Below, piece by piece: positions 1-8,183 of a stretch of DNA of 60,993 nt. Source of the DNA: Mycobacterium helveticum (lineage in GTDB: Bacteria; Actinomycetota; Actinomycetes; Mycobacteriales; Mycobacteriaceae); the NCBI RefSeq assembly GCF_007714205.1, contig NZ_VMQU01000015.1, positions 1 to 60,993 of the forward strand. Direction: 5' to 3'. The notes beneath the pieces were generated by a model. It searched no databases. It worked only from the letters and a program-made list of their open reading frames with translations, and was not told where the DNA came from. Position 1 is the first letter of the stretch, and each line of letters begins with the position of its first letter. The position numbers and the translations under genes were made by a program.

Positions 1-51
1 CCTGCAGATCTCATGCTGGACATCAACCGCGTCAAGCGAGCAGGGCAGTGA
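1..51 (+). CDS. 3' end of an unidentified protein-coding gene
   Basis: An open frame runs from base 1 to a TGA at 49-51 and gives the last 16 residues of a protein, ending VKRAGQ. It lies 63 bases upstream of the first acyl-CoA dehydrogenase on the same strand, so it is probably the preceding gene of that operon. The piece is too short to assign a family. Confidence 0.4.
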   Translation, partial: PADLMLDINRVKRAGQ

Positions 52-114
52 CCTGGTGGCACCTCGGGTGCATCAACCTTCATCCAGAAGCGATGACCTC
101 AGGAAGGTAGTCCA

Positions 115-1314
115 GTGAGCACGAGCACACCGCCCCCCTTCGACCGCGCCGACCCGCTGTCCCTGGACGCCTCGCTGTCCAGCGACGAGATCGCGCTGCG
201 CGACACCGTAAGGAAGTTCTGCGCCGAGCACGTCACCCCCTATGTCGCCGACTGGTTCGAGGCCGGCGACCTGCCCGTCGCGCGGGAGCTGGCCAAGCAG
301 TTCGGCGCACTCGGCCTGCTCGGGATGCACCTGGACGGCTACGGGTGCGGCGGGGCCTCGGCCGTGCACTACGGCCTGGCCTGCACCGAACTGGAGGCCG
401 CCGACTCCGGCGTCCGGTCGATGGTGTCCGTGCAGGGCTCGCTGGCAATGTTCGCGATCTGGAAGTTCGGCTCGCAGGAGCACAAGCAACAGTGGCTGCC
501 CGGCATGGCCGCCGGCGAGCTGCTCGGCTGCTTCGGGCTGACCGAGCCCGACGCCGGGTCCGATCCGGCCGCCATGAAAACCCGTGCGCGCCGGGACGGC
601 TCGGATTGGGTGCTCAACGGGCGCAAGATGTGGATCACCAACGGCTCGATCGCCGACGTCGCGATCGTGTGGGCCGCCACCGACGACGGCGAATCCCCCG
701 GGATTCGGGGCTTTGTGGTCCCCACCGACACCCCAGGGTTCGTCGCCAACACCATCCACCACAAGCTGTCGCTGCGGGCATCGATCACCAGCGAGCTGGT
801 GCTCGACGACGTCCGGTTGCCCGCCGACGCGATGCTGCCCGAGGTCAAGGGACTGCGCGGCCCGCTGTCGTGCCTGTCCGAGGCGCGCTACGGGATCATC
901 TGGGGATCGATGGGTGCGGCGCGCTCGGCGTGGCAGTCCGCCCTCGACTACGCCACGCAGCGCACCCAGTTCGGCCGACCGATCGCCGGATTCCAGCTGA
1001 CCCAGGCCAAACTCGCCGACATGGCGCTCGAGCTGCACAAGGGGCAGCTGCTCTCGCTGCACCTGGGCCGCCTGAAGGACGCCGTCGGGCTGCGCCCCGA
1101 GCAGGTCAGTTTCGGCAAGCTCAACAACACCCGCGAGGCGATCAAGATCTGCCGGACCGCGCGGACCATCCTGGGAGGCAACGGAATCTCGCTGGAGTAC
1201 CCGGTGATCCGGCACATGGTCAACCTCGAATCGGTGCTGACCTACGAGGGCACCGCCGAGATGCATCAGCTCGTCCTGGGCCAGGCCTTCACCGGCAGCG
1301 ACGCCTTCCGCTGA
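115..1314 (+). CDS. fadE7: Acyl-CoA dehydrogenase, glutaryl-CoA dehydrogenase type
   Basis: This 399-residue protein is a full-length FAD acyl-CoA dehydrogenase. It removes two hydrogens from an acyl-CoA and passes the electrons to electron transfer flavoprotein. The motif TYEGT places the catalytic base at Glu378, the position used by short-chain and glutaryl-CoA dehydrogenases. The segment VRSMVSVQGSL resembles the glutaryl-CoA dehydrogenase substrate-binding region, so a short dicarboxylyl-CoA substrate is possible but inferred. The GTG start follows AGGAAGG at a normal distance. The symbol comes from resemblance to M. tuberculosis Rv0400c and the neighbouring Rv0398c-like and ndhA-like genes. 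The next dehydrogenase starts 15 bases downstream, so the two are probably co-transcribed. Confidence 0.8.
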   Translation: MSTSTPPPFDRADPLSLDASLSSDEIALRDTVRKFCAEHVTPYVADWFEAGDLPVARELAKQFGALGLLGMHLDGYGCGGASAVHYGLACTELEAADSGVRSMVSVQGSLAMFAIWKFGSQEHKQQWLPGMAAGELLGCFGLTEPDAGSDPAAMKTRARRDGSDWVLNGRKMWITNGSIADVAIVWAATDDGESPGIRGFVVPTDTPGFVANTIHHKLSLRASITSELVLDDVRLPADAMLPEVKGLRGPLSCLSEARYGIIWGSMGAARSAWQSALDYATQRTQFGRPIAGFQLTQAKLADMALELHKGQLLSLHLGRLKDAVGLRPEQVSFGKLNNTREAIKICRTARTILGGNGISLEYPVIRHMVNLESVLTYEGTAEMHQLVLGQAFTGSDAFR

Positions 1315-1328
1315 CGTCGAGCACCGGC

Positions 1329-2474
1329 ATGTCACGCCTGGAATACACCCCCGAGCACCACCAGTTCCGCGAGCTGGTCCGCGATTTCGTGCGTCAGACC
1401 GTCGTGCCCAACCACGAGCGCTGGGAGCGCGCCGGCCAATGGGACCGGTCGCTGTTCGTCGAAGCCGGAAAGCTTGGGCTGCTGGGCTTTTCGGTGCCCG
1501 AACGGTTCGGGGGCCCGGGCGTCGACGACTTCCGCTACAACGCGATCGTCATCGACGAGTTGCAGCGGGCCGGGGCGGCGGCCGAGTCGATCGCCGTCAC
1601 GCTGCAGAACGACATCGTGCTGCCCTACCTGACCGACCTGACCACACCCGAGCAGCAGCAACGCTGGCTGCCCGGGGTGGTGACCGGGCAGACCGTGCTC
1701 GGGATCGCGATGACCGAACCCGGCGTCGGCAGCGACCTGGCAGGGATTCGGACGTCGGCGACCCGCGACGGAGACTGCTACGTCGTCAACGGCGCCAAGA
1801 CGTTCATCTCCAACGGGCAGTGCGGCGACCTGTTCGTCATCGCGGTGCGCACCTCACCGGATCGGCACCAGGGTCTGTCGCTGCTGGTGGTGGACGCGGA
1901 CACCCCCGGCTTCTGCCGTGGCCGCAACCTGGAGAAGATCGGCCTGCACGCCCAGGACACCAGCGAGCTGACCTTCACCGACATGCGGGTGCCGGTGGAC
2001 AACCTGCTCGGGGAAGAGGGCAGGGGCTTCTACCAGTTGGTGGGGAACCTGCCGCAGGAGCGGCTCGCGCTGGGGGTGGGTGCGGTGGCCGCCGCCGAAG
2101 CCGTCCTGGCCGAGACGCTGGACTACGTGCGCGGCCGCACGGCGTTCGGCGCACCGATCTCCAGCTTCCAGCACAGCCAGTTCGTGCTCGCCGAGCTGGC
2201 GACCGAAATCGACATCGCCCGAACGTTTCTCGACGACTGCCTGGCCGAGCACCTGGAGGGCAGGCTGACCGCCGCGCGGGCCGCGAAGCTGAAATGGTGG
2301 ACCACCGACCTGCAGGTGCGCACCGCCGACCGCTGCCTGCAGTTGCACGGCGGATACGGCTACATGCGCGAGTACGCGGTGTCGCGCGCATTCGTCGACG
2401 CCCGCATCCAGACGATCTACGGCGGCACCAACGAGATCATGAAGACGATCATCGCCAAGGATCTGGGGATCTAG
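1329..2474 (+). CDS. Acyl-CoA dehydrogenase, long-chain/isovaleryl type
   Basis: A 381-residue acyl-CoA dehydrogenase with the usual three-domain sequence and a C-terminal LHGGYGYMREY flavin-contact region. At the position where many relatives carry the catalytic Glu it has IYGGTNEIM, with Gly. The catalytic base is therefore probably Glu244 in LPQERL, as in long-chain and isovaleryl-CoA dehydrogenases. The ATG lies 15 bases after the preceding gene, and the stop TAG shares its G with the GTG of the TetR gene. This is tight operon packing. The paired enzymes probably act in one acyl-CoA degradation route under the adjacent regulator. The substrate is not readable from sequence. Confidence 0.85.
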   Translation: MSRLEYTPEHHQFRELVRDFVRQTVVPNHERWERAGQWDRSLFVEAGKLGLLGFSVPERFGGPGVDDFRYNAIVIDELQRAGAAAESIAVTLQNDIVLPYLTDLTTPEQQQRWLPGVVTGQTVLGIAMTEPGVGSDLAGIRTSATRDGDCYVVNGAKTFISNGQCGDLFVIAVRTSPDRHQGLSLLVVDADTPGFCRGRNLEKIGLHAQDTSELTFTDMRVPVDNLLGEEGRGFYQLVGNLPQERLALGVGAVAAAEAVLAETLDYVRGRTAFGAPISSFQHSQFVLAELATEIDIARTFLDDCLAEHLEGRLTAARAAKLKWWTTDLQVRTADRCLQLHGGYGYMREYAVSRAFVDARIQTIYGGTNEIMKTIIAKDLGI

Positions 2475-3121
2475 TGGTGATCGGCCACGGCGAGCTACCC
2501 GTCGAGGAGGCGGTGCGCGCGGTCCGCGCCAGCTCCCGGCGCCGCCAGGTGCTCGATGCCGCGGTCACCGTCATGGGCCGCAACGGCTTTCACCGGATGT
2601 CCATGCAGGATCTGGCCCGCGAGGCCAAGGTCAGCGTCGGCCTGATCTACACGTACTTCGGCGGCAAGGAAGACCTGCTGCTGGCCACGATCGTGCGGAT
2701 CCTCGATGCGTTCCGCGACCAGCTGGCACCGGTGATGGCCGCGGCCGGCGACGACGTCGTCGCCCGGCTGACCGCGGGGATCCGCCGCTACGTCGAGATC
2801 GTCGACGAGAACCTCGACGGGGTGGTGCTGACCTACCGGGAGAGCCGCACGCTGGGGCCCGCCGGGCGCGCGCAGATCAAGGAGCTCGAGATCGCCAGTG
2901 CCGCACCGCTGCGCGCGGCCATCGAGGACGGGATCGCCCGGGGGGTGTTCCGCGACGTCGACGTCGACCTCACCGTGTTCGACATCGTGCTGATCGCCCA
3001 CGGCTGGGCGCTCAAACATTGGCACTTCGGGCCGATCTACACCGTCGACGAATACATCCGGCGGCAAACCCGCCACGTGCTCAACGCCCTGCTCGCCGAG
3101 GGGGCACAATCGTGGGCGTGA
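2474..3121 (+). CDS. TetR-family transcriptional regulator
   Basis: A 215-residue regulator with an N-terminal helix-turn-helix at about residues 18-60 (SVGLIYTYFGGKEDLL is the typical TetR recognition-helix end) and an all-helical ligand domain. GTG at 2474 is used because its first base is the last base of the previous TAG. GTG at 2477 is equally possible. Such regulators commonly repress adjacent fatty-acid catabolism genes and respond to an acyl-CoA, and its place behind two acyl-CoA dehydrogenases suggests that role by inference. Its TGA overlaps the ATG of the following secreted protein. Confidence 0.85.
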   Translation: MVIGHGELPVEEAVRAVRASSRRRQVLDAAVTVMGRNGFHRMSMQDLAREAKVSVGLIYTYFGGKEDLLLATIVRILDAFRDQLAPVMAAAGDDVVARLTAGIRRYVEIVDENLDGVVLTYRESRTLGPAGRAQIKELEIASAAPLRAAIEDGIARGVFRDVDVDLTVFDIVLIAHGWALKHWHFGPIYTVDEYIRRQTRHVLNALLAEGAQSWA

Positions 3122-3714
3122 TGAGCCCTTCGACCGTTTCACTTGTGGCCGCGTCCCTGGTCCTGGCGGCCGTCGCCGGGCCGCCCGCGGCGGCCGCCGA
3201 TCCCGCCGCCGCCCTGCCGCCGCTGACCTCCGGCGGCGGGTCGATCATCGGCGGCGGCACCAACGCCGGGGTCGCCCAGCAGCTGATCGACCTCGCCGAC
3301 CCCGACATCCAACAGGGCGACGGCACCGATGCCGCCAACTTCATCAACGCCGCCGCCTCGGTCACCAACGAGCAGCTCGCGGCTCCGTTCGCCCTGCTGC
3401 GGCGGGGGTTGTCCTGCCAGAAGGACAATGCCGGGTTCGGGGCGCGCGCCTACCGCCGCAAGGACGGCCAGTGGGGCGGAGCGATGCTGGTCGCCGCCAA
3501 GAGCGTCGACAGCCTCAAGCAGTGCGTCATGACCAACTGGCGCCGGGCCAGCGCGGGTGGAGAACACGCGATGTGCAACGGCAGTTGGGAGACCCCGACC
3601 AACGGCGACCTGCGCAAGGTCGAGACCTACCACATCCTGCTCGCCGGCACCTCCGCGGACTTCTGTGTCGACCTCAACGACAAGCTGAAGAACAACGCCC
3701 GCGGGTGGCCGTGA
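3121..3714 (+). CDS. Secreted cysteine-containing protein (Rv0398c-like)
   Basis: A 197-residue protein with a Sec signal peptide: a hydrophobic core at about residues 5-20 and an Ala-rich cleavage region near AAAADP. The mature part has four cysteines (LSC, KQC, AMC, DFC), enough for two disulfides. No catalytic motif is visible. It resembles M. tuberculosis Rv0398c in size and position between fadE7 and ndhA. The ATG at 3121 overlaps the TetR stop (TGATG), and an in-frame GTG at 3115 is an alternative. It closes the operon. Function unknown. Confidence 0.75.
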   Translation: MSPSTVSLVAASLVLAAVAGPPAAAADPAAALPPLTSGGGSIIGGGTNAGVAQQLIDLADPDIQQGDGTDAANFINAAASVTNEQLAAPFALLRRGLSCQKDNAGFGARAYRRKDGQWGGAMLVAAKSVDSLKQCVMTNWRRASAGGEHAMCNGSWETPTNGDLRKVETYHILLAGTSADFCVDLNDKLKNNARGWP

Positions 3715-3845
3715 GCAAGAAGGGCCGTGAGCCGGAAGGGCCGGGGGGTGCCGCCAGGCGTCGGGGGCGTCGTAGGGCCCGCTTTGCCCACGCGTCACCG
3801 TGGCGGTGCCGCGCCTGGGGCCGATGTCCACGACCTGCGGCTGAG

Positions 3846-4253
3846 TTAGTAGAGCACGGTGATGGCGACGGGGATACCGAGCTGATCGGTGGCGCTGGCC
3901 AAGCGCCTGTCGACGGTGATCATCGCGGCCGAACGTTCCACGGCCACAGCGACATACAGGCCGTCGTAGATCGCCATGTTGTGCCGCCAGGCCCAGGCGG
4001 TGCGCAGGAGCAGTGCGTCAGGGAGCACGTATTCGATGGCGAGTGCGGCGGCGGTATCGGCGGCGGCCTCGGCGTCCTCGCGCTTCAATTGCTCGCGCAA
4101 CACGGCTTTGTGCAGGGTGCGTAGCACCTCGCCCGGCATGTGGGCCGGTGCGAGCCAGCCGTCGTCGCCGTTCAGGGCTGCGCGTGCCGCGTCGCCCTGG
4201 GGAGTGCCGCTGGTGAGCGCCAACACCAGCACGCCTGCGTCCACCACGATCAC
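3846..4253 (-). CDS. vapC: VapC toxin, PIN-domain ribonuclease
   Basis: A 135-residue PIN domain with the expected acidic residues: the Asp in MIVVDAG, the Glu in GEVLRTL, the Asp in AIYDGLY and the Asp in TVDRRLA. These coordinate the metal that cleaves RNA, usually tRNA or rRNA in mycobacterial VapC proteins. It is intact and follows its antitoxin after a 10-base gap on the same strand, the normal vapBC order. The module opens an accessory patch between conserved genes. Which vapBC number it matches in M. tuberculosis cannot be said. Confidence 0.88.
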   Translation of the reverse strand: MIVVDAGVLVLALTSGTPQGDAARAALNGDDGWLAPAHMPGEVLRTLHKAVLREQLKREDAEAAADTAAALAIEYVLPDALLLRTAWAWRHNMAIYDGLYVAVAVERSAAMITVDRRLASATDQLGIPVAITVLY

Positions 4254-4263
4254 GGGCGAAAAC

Positions 4264-4494
4264 TCACCCGTCGCGGTCGGCGCGGATGACGGCCGCCACT
4301 TCCTCGGCTGTCATGGTGAGGCTGCGACGACTCGCCAATGCCTCCAGGAGCTGCCGGTTGCGTTGAGCCTGGTACTCCCGTTCCAACAGTGATCGCAGAT
4401 ACGCCTGGGTGGATTGGCCGCGCGCCTCGGCGCGGGCGGCCAGTGCGTCGCGAACTTCTTCAGGGACATCCTTGATCTGGATCGCGACTGCCAT
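4264..4494 (-). CDS. vapB: VapB antitoxin, FitA-like ribbon-helix-helix
   Basis: A 76-residue protein. Its N-terminal strand AVAIQIKDVPEE and helices EVRDALAARAEARGQSTQAYLRS form a ribbon-helix-helix DNA-binding fold of the FitA type, and the C-terminal arm should wrap the toxin. It precedes vapC and should repress its own promoter. TAGCGT sits exactly 6 bases before the ATG with no Shine-Dalgarno sequence, which suggests a leaderless transcript starting at the A of the start codon. Confidence 0.85.
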   Translation of the reverse strand: MAVAIQIKDVPEEVRDALAARAEARGQSTQAYLRSLLEREYQAQRNRQLLEALASRRSLTMTAEEVAAVIRADRDG

Positions 4495-4500
4495 AGCGAC

Positions 4501-4525
4501 ACGCTATCACATGCGCATGACATGC
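4501..4525 (-). promoter_or_regulatory. Candidate vapBC promoter and operator
   Basis: On the minus strand a -10-like TAGCGT (4506-4501) lies 6 bases before the vapB ATG. Just upstream, CATGCGCATG is a perfect palindrome that could be the antitoxin operator. No clear -35 box is visible. Both roles are inferred from position. Confidence 0.4.
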
Positions 4526-4562
4526 ACATGTTCTCCATGCCCGCGGTCGACTCCTACCACGT

Positions 4563-5345
4563 TCACGCACAATGCTCGGCGGGATATTTGTAGAACTCCA
4601 GAAGCACGTCGGCGTCGTCGACTATCTTGGTGACCGCTTTGGGGTACTTGGCGCCGTAGTCGACCTCGAAGGCCTTGATCGCGACCCGGGCCTTGTCGAT
4701 GTCCTCGGCGTTGCAGATCTCCCGCGTCGCCGCCAAAGCACCCGAATGTTCTGACTTCGGAAGCGCGGCACGGACATTGGCCTGCTTGTGGAACCAGCAC
4801 CGCTGCTCGCGGGTGTCGGGGAACACCTCGCGCATCGCTTTCCAGAACCCCGGCGCTCCGTCGCCGACGGCCAGCACCGGGGCGGTAATCCCGCGGCGGC
4901 GGCATCCTCGGAGTAGATCAGCCCACGACTCGGTCGACTCCCGGTAGCCGTCGGTGAGCGCGACGAGCTCCTTGCGGCCGTCGGACCGGACCCCGATCAT
5001 CACCAGCAAGCACAGCTTCTCCTGCTCGGGGCGAACCTTGAGGTGGATGCCGTCGACCCACAGCTAGACGTAGTCGGTGCTCGACAGATCACGGTCGTGG
5101 AATGTCCTGGCCTCGTCCTGCCACTGCGAGGTCGGTCGGGTGATCGTCGTGGCCGACAACCCGGCACCGGAGCCCAGTAACCGCTCCAGCGCAGGACCGA
5201 AATCGCTGGTCGACAGACCGTGCAGGTACAGCAACGGCAGTACCTCGGCCATCTGTGGGGACTTGCGTGCCCACGCCGGCCGGACCGCCGACGAGAACCG
5301 CTGCCGCTCAACGGAATCAGGATTGCCGACTATCCATATAACCAA
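4563..5345 (-). pseudogene. Degenerate IS256/Mutator-family transposase
   Basis: The frame resembles the middle of an IS256-family transposase, including AVGDGAPGFWKAMREVF, QRCWFHKQANV and LLEFYKYPAEH. A TAG at 5066-5064 replaces the tyrosine expected in DYVYLWVDG, splitting the frame into two in-phase halves. Similarity stops after PAEH at about 4570, so the part with the last catalytic acidic residue is gone. The N-terminus is missing before DSVERQRFSS near 5310. No terminal inverted repeats were found. The element is dead and truncated at both ends. Confidence 0.85.
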
Positions 5346-5360
5346 TCAATGTAATTGGTT
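5340..5360. repeat. Inverted repeat AACCAAT/ATTGGTT
   Basis: A perfect 7-base inverted repeat (5340-5346 and 5354-5360) with a 7-base loop lies at the upstream edge of the transposase relic. It is AT-rich against a GC-rich background. It could be an operator or a leftover of the insertion event. There is no T-run to make it a typical terminator. Confidence 0.4.
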
Positions 5361-5602
5361 GCGGCACGGTGAATTACTACGGTTGGCGGTGGGCTCCAGA
5401 CCTCCGCTTGAATCCGGTGAAAGCCATGCCTGGCGTCGGTCACCCTATCCTCTGCGCCGAAGACGGTTGATCACCCGCCCCGGCACTGCCCGAACGGCCG
5501 CGTCCACCGAGCCTGCCGAGCGCTCGTCGAACACCAGCCATGCGCACCGCGGTACTCGTGCGACCCCTACGGCCCGGGCTCCTGACCAGCGATGTTTTCT
5601 GT
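5361..5602. other. Intergenic DNA without recognised gene
   Basis: I read both strands between the transposase relic and the hicAB promoter and found no frame with recognisable protein character, no tRNA and no insertion-sequence end. It is probably remnant DNA of the accessory patch. Confidence 0.4.
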
Positions 5603-5647
5603 CTAGTCCGCTTGACTAGCTTCTGTCTAGCCAGCTAGACTATTCTC
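5603..5647 (+). promoter_or_regulatory. hicAB promoter with two inverted repeats
   Basis: A -35-like TTGACT (5612-5617) and a -10-like TAGACT (5636-5641) are 18 bases apart. TAGACT is 6 bases before the GTG at 5648, so transcription could begin at the start codon. Two inverted repeats overlap these boxes: CTAGTC/GACTAG (5603-5608, 5614-5619) over the -35, and GTCTAG/CTAGAC (5625-5630, 5635-5640) over the -10. This is the arrangement expected of an operator for the HicB helix-turn-helix. The elements are visible in the sequence; the role is inferred. Confidence 0.65.
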
Positions 5648-5864
5648 GTGGTCAGCGAAGAACCAACCCGCGCCCATCATCAGACGGCTTCGCAAAGCAG
5701 GCTTCGCCCGCACCGACGCAGAAGGCAGCCACGCCAAGTGGATTCACCCGCTAGGCCCATGGGTCAGCATCCCGGACGGTCACCGCACCATCTCCCCGGG
5801 CGTTGTCCGCCAAGTCGACAAAGCCATCGCCGAAGCCGAAGAACTAACCAGGGAGCGGAAATGA
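5648..5864 (+). pseudogene. hicA: HicA toxin gene with a +1 frameshift
   Basis: From 5676 the frame ending at TGA 5862-5864 reads a typical HicA: IIRRLRKAGF, EGSHAKW with the catalytic His, and DGHRTISPGVVRQVDKAI. That frame has no ATG, GTG or TTG start after its upstream stop at 5628. The only start, GTG 5648, reads VVSEEPTRA in another phase. Removing one C from the CCC at 5673-5675 joins the two into a standard-length HicA. As written, the GTG frame runs straight into hicB. It is either a true frameshift mutation, a sequencing error or an unusual +1 frameshift site. Confidence 0.75.
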
Positions 5865-6247
5865 AACGCGAATACATGATCGAAATCGAGCGGGACGGCC
5901 GCTGGTGGATGGTTCACATCCCCGAACTCGAAGGCCTCACCCAAGCGCGGCGTCTCTCCGAAGCCGAATTGATGGCCCGCGAATGGATTGCAGTCAGCAC
6001 CGGCACGCCTATCGCCGATGTTGCCGTGCACGTCACGAGCATCACCGTGCCTGACATGGGTAACGTTCAACGCAGCGCCGAAGAACTCATCTTCATGCGC
6101 GATGAAGCCGCCCAGGCCGTCAAGAAGGCCCAAAACATGGCCGCAGGCTTCGTGCGTGAACTGACCGCCGCGGGAATTCCGGTGCGCGACGCCGGTGAAC
6201 TCCTCCACCTATCACCACAACGAATCAGCCAACTAGCCAACACGTAA
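5861..6247 (+). CDS. hicB: HicB antitoxin with C-terminal helix-turn-helix
   Basis: A 128-residue protein. The N-terminal half (IEIERDGRWWMVHIPELEGLTQARRL) is the degenerate RNase-H-like HicB fold that covers the toxin. The C-terminal residues (ELLHLSPQRISQLANT) form a DNA-binding helix-turn-helix. Its ATG overlaps the hicA TGA (ATGA), the normal translationally coupled order. Because hicA is shifted, ribosomes starting at GTG 5648 would enter hicB in phase and could make a 199-residue fusion instead. The inverted repeats at 5603-5640 are its probable operator. Confidence 0.8.
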   Translation: MKREYMIEIERDGRWWMVHIPELEGLTQARRLSEAELMAREWIAVSTGTPIADVAVHVTSITVPDMGNVQRSAEELIFMRDEAAQAVKKAQNMAAGFVRELTAAGIPVRDAGELLHLSPQRISQLANT

Positions 6248-6397
6248 AGGCGTTACCGGCCTGACCGCGCGCAGCCGCCCACCGAACATGGGTTCGCGTA
6301 TCTCACCCGGGCACGACAACCCGCCGCCGCCGGCGTCGTACGGTAGTAGTGCGCCGCAAACGGCCAGCACCAGCACCGGCAACCAGAGGGGACGAGT

Positions 6398-7783
6398 ATG
6401 TCGCGCCACCGCGTCGTCATCATCGGGAGCGGCTTCGGCGGGCTGACGGCGGCCAGGTCGCTCAAACGCGTGCCCAGGGGAAGCCAGGTCGAGATCACCC
6501 TGGTCTCCAAGACGACGACCCACCTGTTCCAGCCGCTGCTGTATCAGGTCGCCACCGGCATCCTGTCGGAGGGCGACATCGCGCCGACGACCCGCCTGGT
6601 CCTGCGCAAGCAGCAGAACGTCCGGGTGTTGTGGGGCGAGGTCAGCGCGATCGACCTCACGGCCAAGACGGTGACGTCACATCTGATGGGCATCCAGACG
6701 GTGACGCCCTACGACAGCCTGATCGTGGCCGCCGGTGCCCAGCAGTCCTATTTCGGCCACGACGAGTACGCCGCGTTCGCGCCCGGCATGAAAACCATCG
6801 ACGACGCCCTCGAGCTCAGGGGCCGCATCCTGGGCGCGTTCGAGGCGGCCGAGGTCGCCACCGACCCCGCCGAGCGGCAGCGGCGCCTGACCTTCGTGGT
6901 GGTCGGCGCCGGACCCACCGGCGTCGAGCTGGCCGGCGAGATCGTCCAGCTCGCCGAACGCACCCTGGCCGGGGCGTTTCGCACCATCAAGCCCAGCGAC
7001 TGCCGGGTCATCCTGCTCGACGCCGCCCCCGCGGTGTTGCCCCCGATGGGCGAGAAGCTGGGTCTCATCGCGCAGCGCCGGCTGGAGAAGATGGACGTCG
7101 AGATCCAGCTCAACGCGATGGTGACCGCGGTCGACTACATGGGCATCACGATCAAGGAGAAGGACGGCGGCGAGCGGCGCATCGAATGCGCCTGCAAGGT
7201 GTGGGCGGCCGGCGTGCAGGCCAGCCCGCTGGGCAAGATGATCGCCGACCAGTCCGACGGCACCGAAACCGACCGCGCCGGAAGGGTGCTCGTCGAGCCC
7301 GACCTCACCGTCAAGGGCCACCCGCACGTGTTCGTCGTGGGCGACCTGATGTCGGTGCCCGGCGTGCCCGGCATGGCCCAGGCCGCAATCCAGGGGGCGC
7401 AGTACGCGGCCACGATCATCAGGCATGCGGTCAAGGGCACCGACGACCCGGCCACGCGGCAGCCGTTCGGCTATCGCGACAAGGGCTCCATGGCGCTCGT
7501 CTCGCGCTACAGCGCCGTCGCGAAAGTCGGCAAGCTCGAGTTCGGCGGCTTCATCGCCTGGCTGGCGTGGCTGCTGTTGCACCTGTATTACCTTGTGGGG
7601 TATCGCAATCGCATGGCCGCGTTGTTCGCCTGGGGGATCTCGTTCCTGGGCCGGACCCGCGGCCAGATGGCCATCACGAGCCAGATGATCTACGCGCGGC
7701 CGCTGGTGAACTGGGTGGGACAGCAGGCCGGAACACTGGCGGCGGCCGAAAGCGCCGACGCGGCCGAACGCCGGGCCGGCTGA
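6398..7783 (+). CDS. ndhA: Type II NADH:quinone oxidoreductase
   Basis: A 461-residue single-subunit NDH-2 that transfers electrons from NADH through FAD to menaquinone without pumping protons. The FAD-binding GSGFGG motif is at residues 10-15, the NADH-binding VVVGAGPTGVELAGE near 168-182, and a C-terminal hydrophobic stretch (LAWLLLHLYYLVGY) anchors it to the inner face of the membrane. ATG 6398 follows a purine-rich GAGGGGACGAG. It matches M. tuberculosis ndhA (Rv0392c) by its neighbours. It is convergent with the rhodanese gene, with a 4-base gap, and metZ, which I remember next to it in M. tuberculosis, is absent. Confidence 0.88.
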   Translation: MSRHRVVIIGSGFGGLTAARSLKRVPRGSQVEITLVSKTTTHLFQPLLYQVATGILSEGDIAPTTRLVLRKQQNVRVLWGEVSAIDLTAKTVTSHLMGIQTVTPYDSLIVAAGAQQSYFGHDEYAAFAPGMKTIDDALELRGRILGAFEAAEVATDPAERQRRLTFVVVGAGPTGVELAGEIVQLAERTLAGAFRTIKPSDCRVILLDAAPAVLPPMGEKLGLIAQRRLEKMDVEIQLNAMVTAVDYMGITIKEKDGGERRIECACKVWAAGVQASPLGKMIADQSDGTETDRAGRVLVEPDLTVKGHPHVFVVGDLMSVPGVPGMAQAAIQGAQYAATIIRHAVKGTDDPATRQPFGYRDKGSMALVSRYSAVAKVGKLEFGGFIAWLAWLLLHLYYLVGYRNRMAALFAWGISFLGRTRGQMAITSQMIYARPLVNWVGQQAGTLAAAESADAAERRAG

Positions 7784-7787
7784 CGCC

Positions 7788-8183
7788 TCAGAATTCCTTG
7801 CAGGGCAAACCCGTTGCCCGCCAGCCCGCGTTGACGTGGCCTTCGAAGCCGTCCAGCACGTTGTAGGCCGGGGTGATGCCCGACTCGGTCGCGACGTGGG
7901 CCGCGGCGACGGAGCGGCCGCCGGAGCGGCACAGGAACACCACGGGCCGCTCACGCCCGGCGGCCGCGATCCGGTCCCGCAGTTCGGTGACGAAGTTCTC
8001 GTTGACCCGGCCGTCGGACGCGTGCCACTCGAGGCAGATCACGTCGCGGCCCAGGCTCGACAGGTCGGGCACCCCGACGACGCGCCATTCGGCGTCGGTG
8101 CGCACGTCGACCAGCACCGCATCGGGGTTGTCGCTGAGTATCTTCCACGCCTGCTGCGGCGTGATGTCTCCGGCGTAGCTCAT
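7788..8183 (-). CDS. Rhodanese-domain protein (Rv0390-like)
   Basis: A 131-residue single rhodanese domain. The active-site loop FLCRSGGRS carries the catalytic Cys that accepts a persulfide sulfur, and VLVDVRTDAEW is the characteristic N-terminal motif. Its likely role is sulfur transfer or sulfide handling, but the partner is unknown. ATG 8183 overlaps the purT stop (ATGA), so the two genes are co-transcribed and probably translationally coupled. It resembles M. tuberculosis Rv0390, which also follows purT. Confidence 0.85.
   Translation of the reverse strand: MSYAGDITPQQAWKILSDNPDAVLVDVRTDAEWRVVGVPDLSSLGRDVICLEWHASDGRVNENFVTELRDRIAAAGRERPVVFLCRSGGRSVAAAHVATESGITPAYNVLDGFEGHVNAGWRATGLPCKEF

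Noticed and set aside
4507..4905. Second minus-strand frame through the transposase relic
   Set aside because: Off-frame reading; the transposase similarity is in the phase of 5345-4563 only.
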